NCBI RefSeq assembly: GCF_021347895.1
Contig: NC_067121.1
Coordinates: 37,001,974 to 37,065,973, forward strand
DNA from: Acanthochromis polyacanthus
Taxonomy: Eukaryota > Chordata > Actinopteri > Pomacentridae
Reading direction: 5' to 3'
DNA length: 64,000 nucleotides
Both the position numbers and the translations under genes were made by a program. Every line of letters starts with the position of its first letter. Position 1 is the first letter of the stretch. Shown piece after piece: positions 10,751-22,925 of the stretch. The notes under the pieces were generated by a model. The model did not search any database. It saw only the letters and a list, made by a program, of their open reading frames with translations, and was not told the DNA's origin.

Positions 10751-11744
10751 GTGTTGATAGACTATTACTTGTCATGTGTCACCAGTCTGACAGAGCTGAC
10801 CGGAAGTTCAATTTGAAGTCGATTTATATTGTCTGGAATCAATTTGAAAAAATGACAATAATCAAAACAATGCTGGATATCGGGTCCTATAATCAGACCA
10901 GGCTGATATTCAGACGAACCCTAACTGACAAACCGGCAATCTACATCTGTTGAGTCAGACTGATTCTCGTCAGCACCCAGTAAAGAGCTGCTTCCCCCAT
11001 AAACAACTGGACAGCTGCTCTGGTTTCCATTCCACTTTTTAGAAAATAAACATGTTACTATGATGAACTGGGAGCATCCACAGAACTGCAGTCTAGAGAG
11101 TGAAAATGCAGTACTGATGCGCTGTAAGACCAGCCAAGACTGTCAAAGTCTGCAACAGGCAAGTACCTCCAAAAAAAAGAAAGAAAACCCCACCTCAACA
11201 CATAACAGTGACTTTTGGTCAGCTCCCAGTCGTATCCCAGTCGAGCTCCTTCGTTTGATGTGAGAGATGGAACTGGGAACTTCAAAGCGTACATTCTTTC
11301 ACAGAAAAATCTACAAGAACTGCATGAGTCAGCATGTTTCAGTGGCTTTTTGAAAAGTTTTCAACCTTTTGCAGAAGTTCTGAAATCCCTCAGAAAAGAG
11401 GGAGCTTGCAGGTGAAGTCGGACTGATGTGCTGCTGATGGTCACAGACTGTGCTCTCTGTCTGGCTGTGTCGAAATTTCTCTTGACAACATTCACACAAG
11501 AAGCTGGAAGAACTTCAGAAAAAGTAAACTGAATCAAGAGTATATTTGATTAGACTGGGGAACTTTCTGTTTACCAAATTTTATTCAATATTGAAAATGT
11601 CTACACTTCTTTGAAATACAAGATCATACACAGTTCATCACAGACCCGGAAGCAACACAGTATTAATTCACTGTAAACCCACAACCTGTTGTTTCTAGAT
11701 TTTTGTTTGAGTGCAAATTAGAATGTATAATGTATTATAATGTA
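10751..11744. other. No recognised feature
   Basis: Low-information sequence with short chance frames on both strands. No element ends were recognised. Confidence 0.45.
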
Positions 11745-11920
11745 AGTAGATGGAGGCATATTTGGTAACTTTGCAGATCCAGGGTAGCTATTTCCCTGAT
11801 GCTGCTAGTGTTTATGCTAAGCTAACAGCCTTGCAGCTCTGCAATGAGATGAGAGGTTTTGCTCTTTGCCTGAAACTCGGACAGAATATGCATATGAAAA
11901 ATATCTAACTGCTCATAAAG
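11745..11920 (+). repeat. Dispersed teleost repeat, TTTATGCTAAGCTAA family, copy 1
   Basis: Shares GTAGCTATTTCC, TTTATGCTAAGCTAA and a downstream ATATCTAACTG segment with a second copy at 49800-50110. I recognise the core as a common unclassified fish interspersed repeat. Boundaries are approximate. Confidence 0.5.
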
Positions 11921-12135
11921 CCTAGCGTCCCTACTTTGTATGCGTAACCCTGACCTTCTGCCCACAATTCATGTACTGTACAACCATTTCATTGTCATGC
12001 CAATTTGTGTATTCACACAAGCCCTGCAAACTTCCACCATAAAGCATCTGCAGCTGGAGTCAGAACCATTTCATTCTTCGGCTAAGGGAGCATAAACTAC
12101 TGCTCTATGTGAATGAGATTGTAAAATACCCATTA

Positions 12136-12360
12136 AAGCGGAGATGTCAAACATGTGGCCCGTAGTCCAAACGTGGCCTTCCAGAAGGTCCAATCTGGCC
12201 CACAGGACAACTTTGAAAAGTGTAAAAATTACAAAGAAGACATCAACTGCAAATTGCAACTTTGTAAAACTGTAAATTTAGAATAATTTCTACAACTTGA
12301 CAAGTTGTTTTGATTATAAAGTAAAATAATACAGTATTTTGTTCCTCACTTTTGTAATAC
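12136..12360 (+). repeat. 5' part of a decayed hAT-type non-autonomous element
   Basis: CGGAGATGTCAAACATGTGGCCC, a GTCCAATCTGGCCCACAGG segment and GTGTAAAAATTACAAAG follow the order of a common fish repeat that begins CAGGGGTGTCAAAC and carries two GGCCC-rich blocks. The terminal CAGGGG has decayed to CGGAGA. The 3' end was not found, so only the 5' part remains. Confidence 0.55.
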
Positions 12361-13869
12361 TTTGTTTTTGTTGTCCTGTTTTTTCAACTGGTACAGGTTG
12401 CACACACATATTTATAATTGTGGACTCACACCTGAGACCCGGAACATTAACACTGACTTAGAAAAAGAAGTTCTTGAAGTCACTATAAAGTATTATACAA
12501 TATGTAACTCAGGGGAACTAAGCCTTTCTTTCTGGTGCAGCATAAAGGTTACCTGAGCTGGAAAAACGATTTAAAATAGAAATCATTTGCAAATATTAAA
12601 TTATTACGCTCCAAATTCATTATTTTATTCGACTGCAGTCTGAATCCATATTAGGACAAGTACAGAAAAGAATCAACTAAGTAAAGACAGTTCATTACTT
12701 TAAGACAAGAAGGTCAGCCGTATCAGAAAATTTCAAGAACTTTGAAAGTTTATTCAAGTTCAGTCGCCGACACCATAAAACACTGATAAAACTGTCTGTC
12801 ATGAGGATCAATTCCAGGTGACGATTTAATGAAGCTGGTTCAGAATGAAGAGTGTGTATCAAAGCAAAAGGTGTTTGCTCTGAAGAACCAAACATTTACA
12901 ACACAGTTTGCTTCTTTACACTTCTTTGTTTACCACATATCTGATTTCATAGTTCCAGTGTATTCAGATTCTACAATGTGTAAAATAACAAAAAATAAAG
13001 AAAAAGTCTTTATTGTATTAAAAATATACATATATACACATTACAAGTCAATGTTCGGAATCCTTTAGAAGCAAAAAAGACCTGTTAAATGTCATGGTGT
13101 TGATTTATGTGCAGCCCAGTGAACTTTAATTTAAATAGCACCAAATCAGTATTGTACTGTACAAAATGGTTTCAACAGGGATGCAACAGCAGTTTTTATA
13201 AACGACAGAACATGCTATTGTAGGTTTGGCATTTTTTTATTTTAGGCTTTTTACTTTCTTCACGGCCAATTAAGGCGCTAAAGGGAATGAATGCTTAGTC
13301 TTCACCATCAGGCCATCATAAGGCTGATGTTTAAGTTTAAACCTCCATGCTTCTTTATTTCCTATTTTACAGTCCTGGACTTCCACTGGTAACCTAATGT
13401 TTACTGTCACAATGCTATGAATTGTTTCATTATTCCCTCTGCATAGTCTGCAGAAACTTGGACTTACACAGAGTGTGAATAAAGTGGCCAAATGTCTGCA
13501 AGACAGCCCTCATGCACTTGAGGATTTCACAGTTGGCCAGGCCTAAGCCCTCATGGACTAAGTGGGAACGCACCACCAAGTCCATGAGTCTGTATTCAGG
13601 CCTTACAACTTGTGGCAAACAGGTGACCTGAGCCTGCTCTCTGATTGGCTGCTTCTGATTTTCCGCTACTTTTCCACTTCCATTTTTTTGGCCTCGTGTG
13701 ATCTGACAATTCCATTAACTCCATGGCCTGATTCTCTCTCTGCTCAGCAGCTCGTTAGCTGACCACGACTGCAGCAGAGAGCAGGTCAAGTGGAACTATT
13801 GATTTTCAGGTTAGTACAAATTCAGTTTTATCTCTCCAAAAACTGAATTCAGATGCACTGATTAGTGGA
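12361..13869. other. No recognised feature
   Basis: Minus-strand frames at 13270-13618 contain a CRLCRGNNETIHSIV stretch that faintly recalls a LINE C-terminal CCHC-like region. It is too weak to call. Otherwise nothing was recognised. Confidence 0.4.
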
Positions 13870-15290
13870 GCATTATGCCTTTGTAGAGAGTTGTTGAGCT
13901 GTGCTCCAATTCACCTTATTAGTTCTATCCACTGCCAGCTGGCTTTTAGAAGTGTACTCATCTTTGACACTTGCTGCCTTTGTTTCTGGAGGCCTTCTCT
14001 GTTTGCAAACTCGGGTCACATAAGGCCAGTTACTTAGTTGAAGTTTCTTTTGAAGATCTGGGATTTCCACTAGAATAGCTTCAGTGCAACTTACCATTGA
14101 TTCTCCAAGTGCTCTGTAGGAGAATTTCTTGTTTGATGGTGGTGAAGAGCACTCCAAAACATGTTCTAAACCACCATTCAGGAGCCTTGCACCCCCTACG
14201 AATGCAGGCATTGTCAATCTGGAAGAGACCACTCCCATCAGGAAAGAAGTGTTTCATCACGGGACAAAAGTGACCATTCAGGACCACTTTGTATTGATCT
14301 GCAGCGACTCTTCCCTTTCAGGAAACAAGTGGCACCAAACTATGCCAGCAATATCAACCCCATTATATAATAGAGCTGCTCCCACTTCATTGGTGTACGC
14401 CACACATGAAGTTGTCCACTTGTGACAGATGGGGAAGGATGACTCATCTGACCGTCTGATCCTTTTATTTTTTCCACATATCTGGTTTTTGCCCCACTAA
14501 ACTGCCAAATGTGCATCCATCATTGTAATAAGGGTTTATCCACTGCAGCCCAACAACAAGGGTAAAATGTTCTCAGCCTTACCCAGAAAACAGCTGAGGA
14601 GAAAGTTTGCATTTGCATTATTTTTCATCACAGTCTCCTTTCAGTCTGCCAGCATTCAAGTGCAGGTGGGACTTCAGTTTGGGACATGGATAGAAGCTAG
14701 ACAGTACCAGCTCTGTGAGTAAGGTTCATGGGCTGACAGTTTAGCTGCTTGTACCAACACAAAGCTTTCCTGTCCTTTTTTCTGTGATTGCTTCAAAAAT
14801 TTGACTTTTTGTGGACAGTGACAGAAGGTTTTCTGGAATACAGTTATGCCCCAAAATGGCAGTTACGCCACTTGTTTCTGAGTGACGCCAGTACCCTTGT
14901 ATAATATCCCTCTCTTTGAATCTGTCAACAGACTGTTCTTGCAGACAGTCTGGTCAAGTCATGCATTGGCATTCTCAGTCATATCAAGACAAGTTGCTCT
15001 TTATTTCGCTACACATCGACAATGCTCGATGTCGGCCACAATTCCCAACCCTAGCCACTGATGTTTACCATAACTCCAACTGCAGATGTTGCTTTACTGA
15101 CTGTTCCCGTTGAAACATAGCCGGCTGAAGCGCTCTGTGACTGAAGCTCCAGCCATCCGTGTCCCAACAGTGAACCCCTTTTTGACTTAGATCTTTTCTT
15201 CTTCCCATGTTGATACAAAGAATCTGAATAATCCGGAGTGCGCTCAGCATTTTGAAACATGCCACAGGCCATGACTGGATGTCAACTGTG
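13870..15290 (-). pseudogene. Decayed Tc1-like transposase
   Basis: Minus-strand fragments in several frames follow the order of a Tc1-family transposase. Near 15205-15050 are a start-like MGRRKDLSQ and GTVSKATSAVGVMV, matching the second helix-turn-helix of the paired-type DNA-binding domain. Near 14450 is SDESSF, around the first catalytic aspartate. Near 14250-14200 is HFFPDGSGLFQIDNA, around the second catalytic aspartate. Many stops and frame changes separate them. Complete terminal repeats were not identified, so element ends are approximate. Tc1 transposases cut and paste DNA at TA sites; this copy cannot encode an active enzyme. It is much older than the intact copy at 52 kb and of a different family. 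Confidence 0.6.
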
Positions 15291-17782
15291 GTGATGTACC
15301 ATGCAGTGCAGCTGTGTTGTTATTTGTTTCTCCACTCATGTAAACAGGGTTGTCATTTATTTTGTCATCTGTCTGTATTTTGTAGGCAACAGGCTTAGAA
15401 GAAAAGTGGTAACTACTGTCGACACTACAACAATCAGTGAAGGAAAACAGCTAAATAAGAATAGGAGTCACAAGAGCCAAACTTCTTCTGGATCCTACCT
15501 TGCAGTTCCCAAGAGTAACTCAGGATAAAAATACATTATGGATAAATCACTGAAAGTGGAAAGCATCTTCCCTCACATCATCTGTAGCTTCTTTTAAGAT
15601 TCTGAGAAGTTACATCTGCTGGTTAACACAGTACGCTGATGGGGGCTGATTGGTTTCTTCATGCACATTTAGACAAAGGAACATCTGGATACGCAACAAC
15701 AGACACAATCACAGAGGCGGGTGAATGTGCACAGTTAACAGATGGTCAGAAAGAGACCAACAGCCACGCAGAAATACACACGTAATGCAGAAGAATAGCA
15801 TACAACATTAGTGCAAAAGATACCTTAGGATCTTTTACACACATTACATTTGAAATCCCAGAGCAGTACAGGTTTTAGAAGAAGTTTTTTAAAAAAAAGC
15901 TGTAAGTAACACACGGTGCATTCTTAAAGGGTGGTTACGTTGTGTCAAACTTCTGTGCCACGAATGCCATTTGAGCAGCTGGGATAGAAGAAATGGCACT
16001 TACCCACCACCGGCACAGAGATCTGAGTTCAAAGGAGCAGCTGGCAAGACCATATGTCCACAAAGGTAGTGCATACAGCTTGTCTACTCGTTCTTCAGGA
16101 CAAAAATAACAGCAGTGGCAAGGAGTGCAGTGCATCACATTCCTAACTGGGAGAAAGGGGTACGATAAGTAAGACCCGGGAGTTTCTGAATAGTTCCTAA
16201 ATTCCTTTTTGAACAAAGATTTTTATATTTAATGTTAAATATGTTTTGCATTTTTGAGCAAAACAAATATATTTGGACCTGTTTTGTATTCTGGCTACAT
16301 GCATTTGAATCTTTTAGTTTCAAAAATATATAATCATTGTGTCATTGTTGTCACTCAGTGTAGCAAATTTAAAAAATGAGAGTATGAACTCCACATGCAA
16401 AAATCAACAAGTTCATAATGACGATGCTTACACGCTAATGTTAAGAAGCTGGACTGTTTACCATGATCACTATTTTAGCTTTGCACATTATATTATTCCC
16501 AGTCCTTCTGGTAGGTCTTGAAATCTTTTAGTCAATTGAAACTTTGACCTGGTGCTGACACTATTATCTAAAGTTGGATGTTAGAATCACTACTTTGACT
16601 CACCAGATTCATTTCCACCAAATGTTCCACATGGTTCTCTCCTTTCTTTGCTTCCTTCCACTTTTTCACGTTATAGCTTTCAAAATCAATTTTGCTATTG
16701 AAAACATCAACAAAAACAATGACAACCCCTGAGCTGCAGCCCATGGTAAATGGTAAATTAGCCATTTAATGACTGTGCTTACCTCCCTGTGTGCGAATTT
16801 TGCATGAGCCCCATTGTAACACTCTGGGCTTAATAGAGTCCAAAAGAAAGCCCTAAGCACTATCTAACTGAGACAGTAGTTGTTGCTGGGATGCATTCAG
16901 TGCTAGTTGTGCATTTCATTGGATTATTCACATTGATATTGCAATTCATGCTTCCAGAACTCATGAGTGTGTAATTTGCACTCTGAATGTCATCACAAGA
17001 AACGGTATGCACAGCTGGAAATTGCTCTGCTAATTGTCACTTTGACAATATCAAAGACATCAATCAGTATTATAATGCAAATAATGAATTATTTGACATG
17101 AGCCTGAACATGACAAATGTTATTTTGGCTTCCTACAGGTTCTGTAAGGAAAACTGATCCTACTTACTGAAGATGGTGTCAAAAGCTGTGATGGTAACTG
17201 TCTTCTTTAGGCCTTGTGCTTTATTTATATAATTTGAGCAGTGTGAGAACATGCAAGCAAAGAACGCAGATACTTATGGTTTTTGTCTTCAAGCATGTTG
17301 TATGTATAATTATGGGCACACTACACACACACTTGTACTAATCACTGATTTCACAGATGTTTGAATGTGGCCATAGTGAATCCATTCACCATTTATGTGG
17401 CATCCAGGAAGAAATTCAGATCAATTATTGACATTTTTCTTCATATGTAGATCTCTGTTGACCAGGTTACAATCTGATTGCATCCGTCTTGGTTCATGGG
17501 ATACATGCAGGTTTTTGTTCAGGAAATAAGGAACCAAGCGGCAACTTCAGAGGACAGAAAAAGGAATCCAGTGTGGAAAACACCAAAAACTGCAGTTGCT
17601 CAAATGGCCCTCAAAAGTGAGTCAGTCCCCACTGACCTTTGATGTTCAAAAATGATTTTGGTCTCTACAGCTAACTTCACCAGTCATCAAAACTGTCAAA
17701 GGGAGTCTCTTGTGTTTCTCATCTGTTCTCTCTTTCCTTGTATGTCTTAGTGTGTAAGTACATATGTTGCTGGGTGTGGTGA
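15291..17782. other. No recognised feature
   Basis: About 2.5 kb of AT-rich sequence with no recognisable element. Confidence 0.45.
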
Positions 17783-18108
17783 CCATAGACTGTGTGTAAA
17801 AATAGATGTGGATATGAACAGTGAAGCCAAACTGGAAATCACTTCAACCGCCTTGCTTTCTAATGACCAGCAGAGGGCGACTCTGTTGGGTGTGAAAAGA
17901 TGTGATTATATGGAAGGGCATAAGAAATTTACTTGACTTCTCACTTGATCTTTTACCTTAATAATCATTTTCCCTCATGGTCTCAAATGCTACTTTCAAG
18001 GCTTTTTCAATAAAGTGTGTTTGACAATCCCCTTTAGAGAATAAAGTTGATGAAGCAGGGTACATTTTAGGGCGAGATTTGCTTGTCATTGTCAGGGCGA
18101 TACCATAT
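17783..18108 (+). repeat. CCAGCAGAGGGCGACTC-family repeat, copy A
   Basis: Begins CCATAGACTGTGTGTAAA, has the core CCAGCAGAGGGCGACTC at 17867-17883, and continues with ACTTCTCACTTGAT, TTTTACCTTAATAATC and GGGTACATTTTAGGGCG in the same order as copies B and C. This is a frequent teleost interspersed repeat of uncertain class. No coding sequence. Confidence 0.75.
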
Positions 18109-20639
18109 TGAGTTGGTGATGACCAAATTCCAAAGCTTGAAAATAGTAGTCCATGAGCCAATGGGTGACGCTGCTACATCCTTCTTTTATAACAGCCCAC
18201 TTTTCCCTTGCTGGCAAAACCTAGACTCAACTCTACTTTCTCTGCCAGATCATTCTGCTTGCACATGTGGTAGCAGCAACACGGCAAAACCTTTCCTTCT
18301 AGTGTTTGTTTTCTAGCTATGCTTTATGAACTATATGAAGTTAAACCTTGCTAGATCCATCCATACAGCCTCATGTCCATCTCCTGCATCCGATCTCTGA
18401 GGTCAGTTTTCCTCAGCCTCAGCACAGTTAACTAAACCACACAGTAACACATCTTTGTCTACTGTATTTCAAGATGTTATTGATGCAGCGATGCATCACC
18501 AATAGAACTATAAACTAACACAAACACACAAATGAATCTCAGGGCTGTTCCTCATGCTGCTCTGACATTCACACAGATCATTAAGTGTTTGCACTGTGCA
18601 GAAAAAAAAGCTACAAGCACACGTTACCATTAATGACAGCATGTGTTGAGATAGCAGAAGTTGCTATCTGCTGCTATAAAAAGACATGGAGACTGATGAC
18701 TAATTTCAGTCGCTTCAGTTTCCCAACAGATGCATTAACACCTTTTCCCATCTGGTTGCATCCTGTGGTAGTTTTAAAATTAACCTGACTCTAATGCTTC
18801 TTTTTATATTGGATTTCTATCCATTTCACTTCTAAGTGGCTAAGTGCAAATGGATCATACATGAATCAATAGCTCAGCTCTCAACTGCCAGTAGACGAGA
18901 AAAAGAAGTGCAGATAGATCATTCACAATCATCATAAAGATGTAGTGTTAAACTCAAAGTCAAGGCTGTGAACACTGCACAGCCTTTAATAAAGTACAGC
19001 TCAGTCTGAAGAAAAGGGCCATGATTTATTAGTAGGATCGATAAATATGAATATTTTCAGATGTATTTGAGCTGAACCCCAAATTGCCCCTGATGTATAG
19101 GAACATTGAGTCACACTGGAAGACAGTTTCCGCAAAATGAATGGAATGAAATGGCTCATGGGGACACTGTGGGTCAACGAAAGAACAAATGTTGGAACAG
19201 AGAAACAACTTAGGAAGGCCTGTAGGCATAGTGCAGCAAGAGAAAAACAAGACATTTTAGAATCCTTTTTCATATTAGGCATTTCTCAGATGTGTCGAGA
19301 CCCAAATGAAATCAAAGTACATCTCATTGCAGACATTAAAAGTTTTGGAGGGTGCTCTCTTGATGGCGCAGACGAGTTGTGTTTAATGGGCACACAGTGT
19401 GATGGATGGTACTGCGGGAGCTCGGAAGCTGCAGCCCGCCTGTCTTACACCCAGACTTTACAAAAGAAGTTGAGAGAAAAGTTTGCTGCAATTATTTGTC
19501 CCTGTCATAGCGGCTGCTCTCATCTGTGCCTCCGGTTATAGACGGAGCTAACTGAAGCACCAACTGCTGCTCGCTGCTGAAACGTCTGATTTAGATGTCG
19601 AGACGGAGAGGAGACGCAGGCAGAGGATGTGGGGAAAGACGGAGACAAGTAGAGAAAAACGGACCAAAGAAAGATGCCTTGAGAGTTTTCCCCTGCCCTC
19701 TAACTGCTGTGAAAAAGATAATGCAAATGGAAAAGTAGCCTGCTGAATGATGATAGAAGCTTTAAGCCGGTTGGCGGCGTGTCTGTGCTGCGCTGACAGC
19801 TCTGTTTCTGCGTTGCTTCAGAAATTAGGGAGGAGAACTTATAATCTGGCTATTCAACACCTTCGTGTTTTAATAAGCTTAGAGTTGCCTTTATCCCCCT
19901 CTTCTTTAAACCTCCCTCTGACAGCTCGACGCTCTCATCATACACAACGAGAAGATGATTTCTTTTTCTTCTAACATTTCATACCTTCATGCATTCCTTC
20001 CTCAGTCTGTTTGAAAAGCGCCCCTGCATGCTGCTGAGACAGACGCCTGCATAGTTATTTATTTAAAATCTATTTTACCACAGTTCTCCACTCTGTGATT
20101 CATACGGAGGGATTGTTGCACTCTGATGCATTTACACTTGGCATTTTTTGCCATCAGACAGTTATTAGAGGGTGGATAATGTCGCAGTCTTTCATGGAGA
20201 AAGACTACATCAGTAACGGTCATAATGAGTGTCTGTAATGCAGAGATGCTGTTTTATCAGTCAGTTTATTTAGACTAGCTCGATAATGAAGCAGTTTAAC
20301 AGTTATTTTGTGAATTCTGGGGCAGTTTTTTTCTGGCAATATGCAAAAAGGACTACTTACAGATCACTTTGATGGTCCTGTAGTGTTTAATCTTTGACTG
20401 TAAAATAGATTACCGCAGGCTGCTAATACAGAAGTTCAACTTTTGTTAACTCGGAGGCTGACTTGACTGTTCAGTGAATAAAGACTCGATTGTTGTGGGT
20501 GGAATTACCTCATTTCACATATCACATTTAGAGCGATCTACATTTTCACTGTACAAAATGCCAGAAAAAAACTTATGAATAATGGTAAACCTTTTTGATA
20601 AGGCTTATAGTTATAACAGGATTCATTCTGTGGGAAATG
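18109..20639. other. No recognised gene; a CpG-richer patch at 19330-19720
   Basis: The patch at 19330-19720 (GATGGCGCAGACGAG, GAGACGGAGAGGAGACG) is richer in CpG than the rest. The frame at 19137-19541 has no family resemblance, start context or splice sites that would make it a gene. It could be a conserved non-coding block; comparison with other fish would decide. Confidence 0.35.
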
Positions 20640-20960
20640 TGAATTTCAACAGTTGTTGAGACAAAGTTACGAGAATCACTAGATTCATTTGGTGTTATCC
20701 AATAGAACCATGGATATCCACACTAAGGTTTACATTAATCCATCCAATGTTTGGTATAACATTTCCCCAAAAGTCATATCTCCAGAAGACAAACATGTCA
20801 ACCTGCTGGAGGAAGAAAACTACAGGAGTCATCAAAGTCACTAGATTTTATGTTTTGGAGAAGCAATTTCATGGCAATTAAGCTGTAAATTATATGGGAT
20901 GGCTCGACTATGTGGAGTCACAAACTCTGATTTGTAGTCTTAGCATGGCTCAAAAGAGCG
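20640..20960 (+). repeat. Possible dispersed repeat
   Basis: Segments such as CAACAGTTGTTGAGA, GGTTTACATTAATCCATCCAA and GCAATTTCATGGCAATTAAG resemble a very common teleost repeat containing TTTCATGGCAATCCATCC. No boundaries or second copy in this window were found. Confidence 0.35.
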
Positions 20961-22626
20961 AGCTGTGCTAACAAAGTGTTGAGTGTGTGTTGATAAATTC
21001 AGGACAGGGCTACAGGAAGAGTCTGCGGCACATAAAGAGTGTCAGTAATAACTCAAATGAAATCAGAGAAGGATCTAAAACATGCTTAGAAACCCCAAGC
21101 TACGTTTCAGTGTTTGAAAAAGGATGCCTCTGTTTTCCTCTTTTCAGATTAAAGCTTACATGTACTGTACATTGAATTGATTCCCTCTGCAAAACTGAAA
21201 AGGCCCACTCACATATAGGTCTGAATAAACAACTGATAAAGAAGAGTAAACATGTCATTTCTTGAGTTTTGAAACTCTCTGAAGTGAGGAGTTCCTGACT
21301 GGCAGAAGGAAGCGAGGTTCAGTGTGGAACATTTAATACCGCCTGCTGTGGTTTGATTGGTTAAACACTGATTGTGACTGGATGCTAGCTGTGATTATTG
21401 AATGTCACACTGGTAGCTGGTGTATACAGAAGAATGTAGTACGGAAAACAAAACGTATGGAGTCAAACTAAACAAAGTTCACATTTAATAACTTAAAAAT
21501 ATATTAGTTTTATCATCAAAATTAGCAAAGTAGGCAACATAAAAGGGTTTATTCTGCAGAGCAGTTTTCCTTGTTAGTATTTTAGCACAATACATGATGT
21601 TTACATTGTTCTGTTCCATCAGGTTCTATTTAAAAAGCATCAGCTCACCACATAATTCCTCTCAGGAAACTTCCAATAGTAAGGTTAGTAAAGTTTTTGG
21701 TGATTGTGGGAAGACAAACTCCATTTAAATTGGAAAAAGTATCCAGCAGAACCAAGCTCAGGGGGGCAGACATCTGCTTTAACCAGTTAGTGTGAGGTTA
21801 AAGGGGAGATAGAAAGGCATAGCAAAGAGAAAACAGACCAAAAAAAAAATGCTAAAGAGAACAAAAAGCACTTGGGAGGTTGGTGAGGTCAGTAAATAAA
21901 GATCAGAAATGTATTAGTGAGAGTTGTTGAATGAAGCAGACGATAATAGAGGTGCTCCGTGCATCTTTCTAAGTCCCACTGGCAGTCTGCTGCATTAATG
22001 TGTACATAACCTTTTACTGCTGGAGTGTTTGAGGTTAAGCTCTTTCTAAAGTTCTCTCTGGTTATTCATTAAACATTTCTGTGTATCAATGCTACACATT
22101 TAGGAGTTCATTCCATGATAAATAATCCAATTCTGCTTTGAAATGGCTTAAATATAGTTGTACACCGTTGCTCTCTCGAGACTTCACTCACCCATTACCA
22201 CTCTTGGCAGCTCAAGCACTCCAGCTCACCAAGGACTTTGGCCAAATCATATAAAAAAATATGTGGTATAATGACAATTTGTAATGTTGTAATAATTTGG
22301 CCTTTACAGCTGAAAAGAATCTGAAGAAGAATAGAGAACAAAGAAAGCCTGACCTGGCAACTTTACAGGACTGACATGATGTGTCTTCTGGCACCAAGTA
22401 AAAACGCCATTAACAGGATTTTTGCTGAAGAGGCCTTACTATTATAAAGACTATTTATTCTACAGCCTTCAACATGATCAACATGTTTGTAGGGCATTAT
22501 ATATTATACAGTGCGTTATATTGTGAGTCACATATAATTTTAGGAAGCTTTGCCATTTAATCCCAGGATTTAATGGGTGAGTTCAAAATCCCACCCATAC
22601 ATGAGTTTAAACCACAGATTTTACAG
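20961..22626. other. No recognised feature
   Basis: AT-rich sequence without recognisable exons or element ends. Confidence 0.45.
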
Positions 22627-22925
22627 GAAATATGGACGGTGCCTACAAGTGAAACCAACATGTTACTGCCTTAAACCTACATTGTGTCTAATAACCAGCA
22701 GGGGGCGACTCTTCTTCTTGCAAAATGAAGTCAAATTGCATTCAAGCCTATGAAAAATGAGCCTACTTCTCCCTTGAGCTGTTACCTCAGTAAATATTTT
22801 TCTAATGACTTTCTCTATTACTAGTTTTCAGACTTTTTGAATACAACACGGTGTAAATTATTTACCCCATTTAGAATAAAACAGATAATATAGCAGGATA
22901 TGTTTCAGGTCTACCTAAACATTCC
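22627..22925 (+). repeat. CCAGCAGGGGGCGACTC-family repeat, copy B
   Basis: Core CCAGCAGGGGGCGACTC at 22695-22711. It is followed by AAGTCAAATTGCATTCAAG, CTACTTCTCCCTTGAGC, TTACCTCAGTAAATATTT and CCCATTTAGAATAAAAC in family order. This copy fits the remembered family pattern slightly better than copy A in its middle part. Confidence 0.75.

Noticed and set aside
13270..13618. CRLCRGNNETIHSIV stretch as a LINE C-terminal region
   Set aside because: The cysteine spacing is suggestive, but neither the preceding nor following sequence matches a LINE.
19137..19541. 134-codon plus-strand frame
   Set aside because: Composition and lack of motifs fit chance; competing frames exist on the minus strand in the same place.
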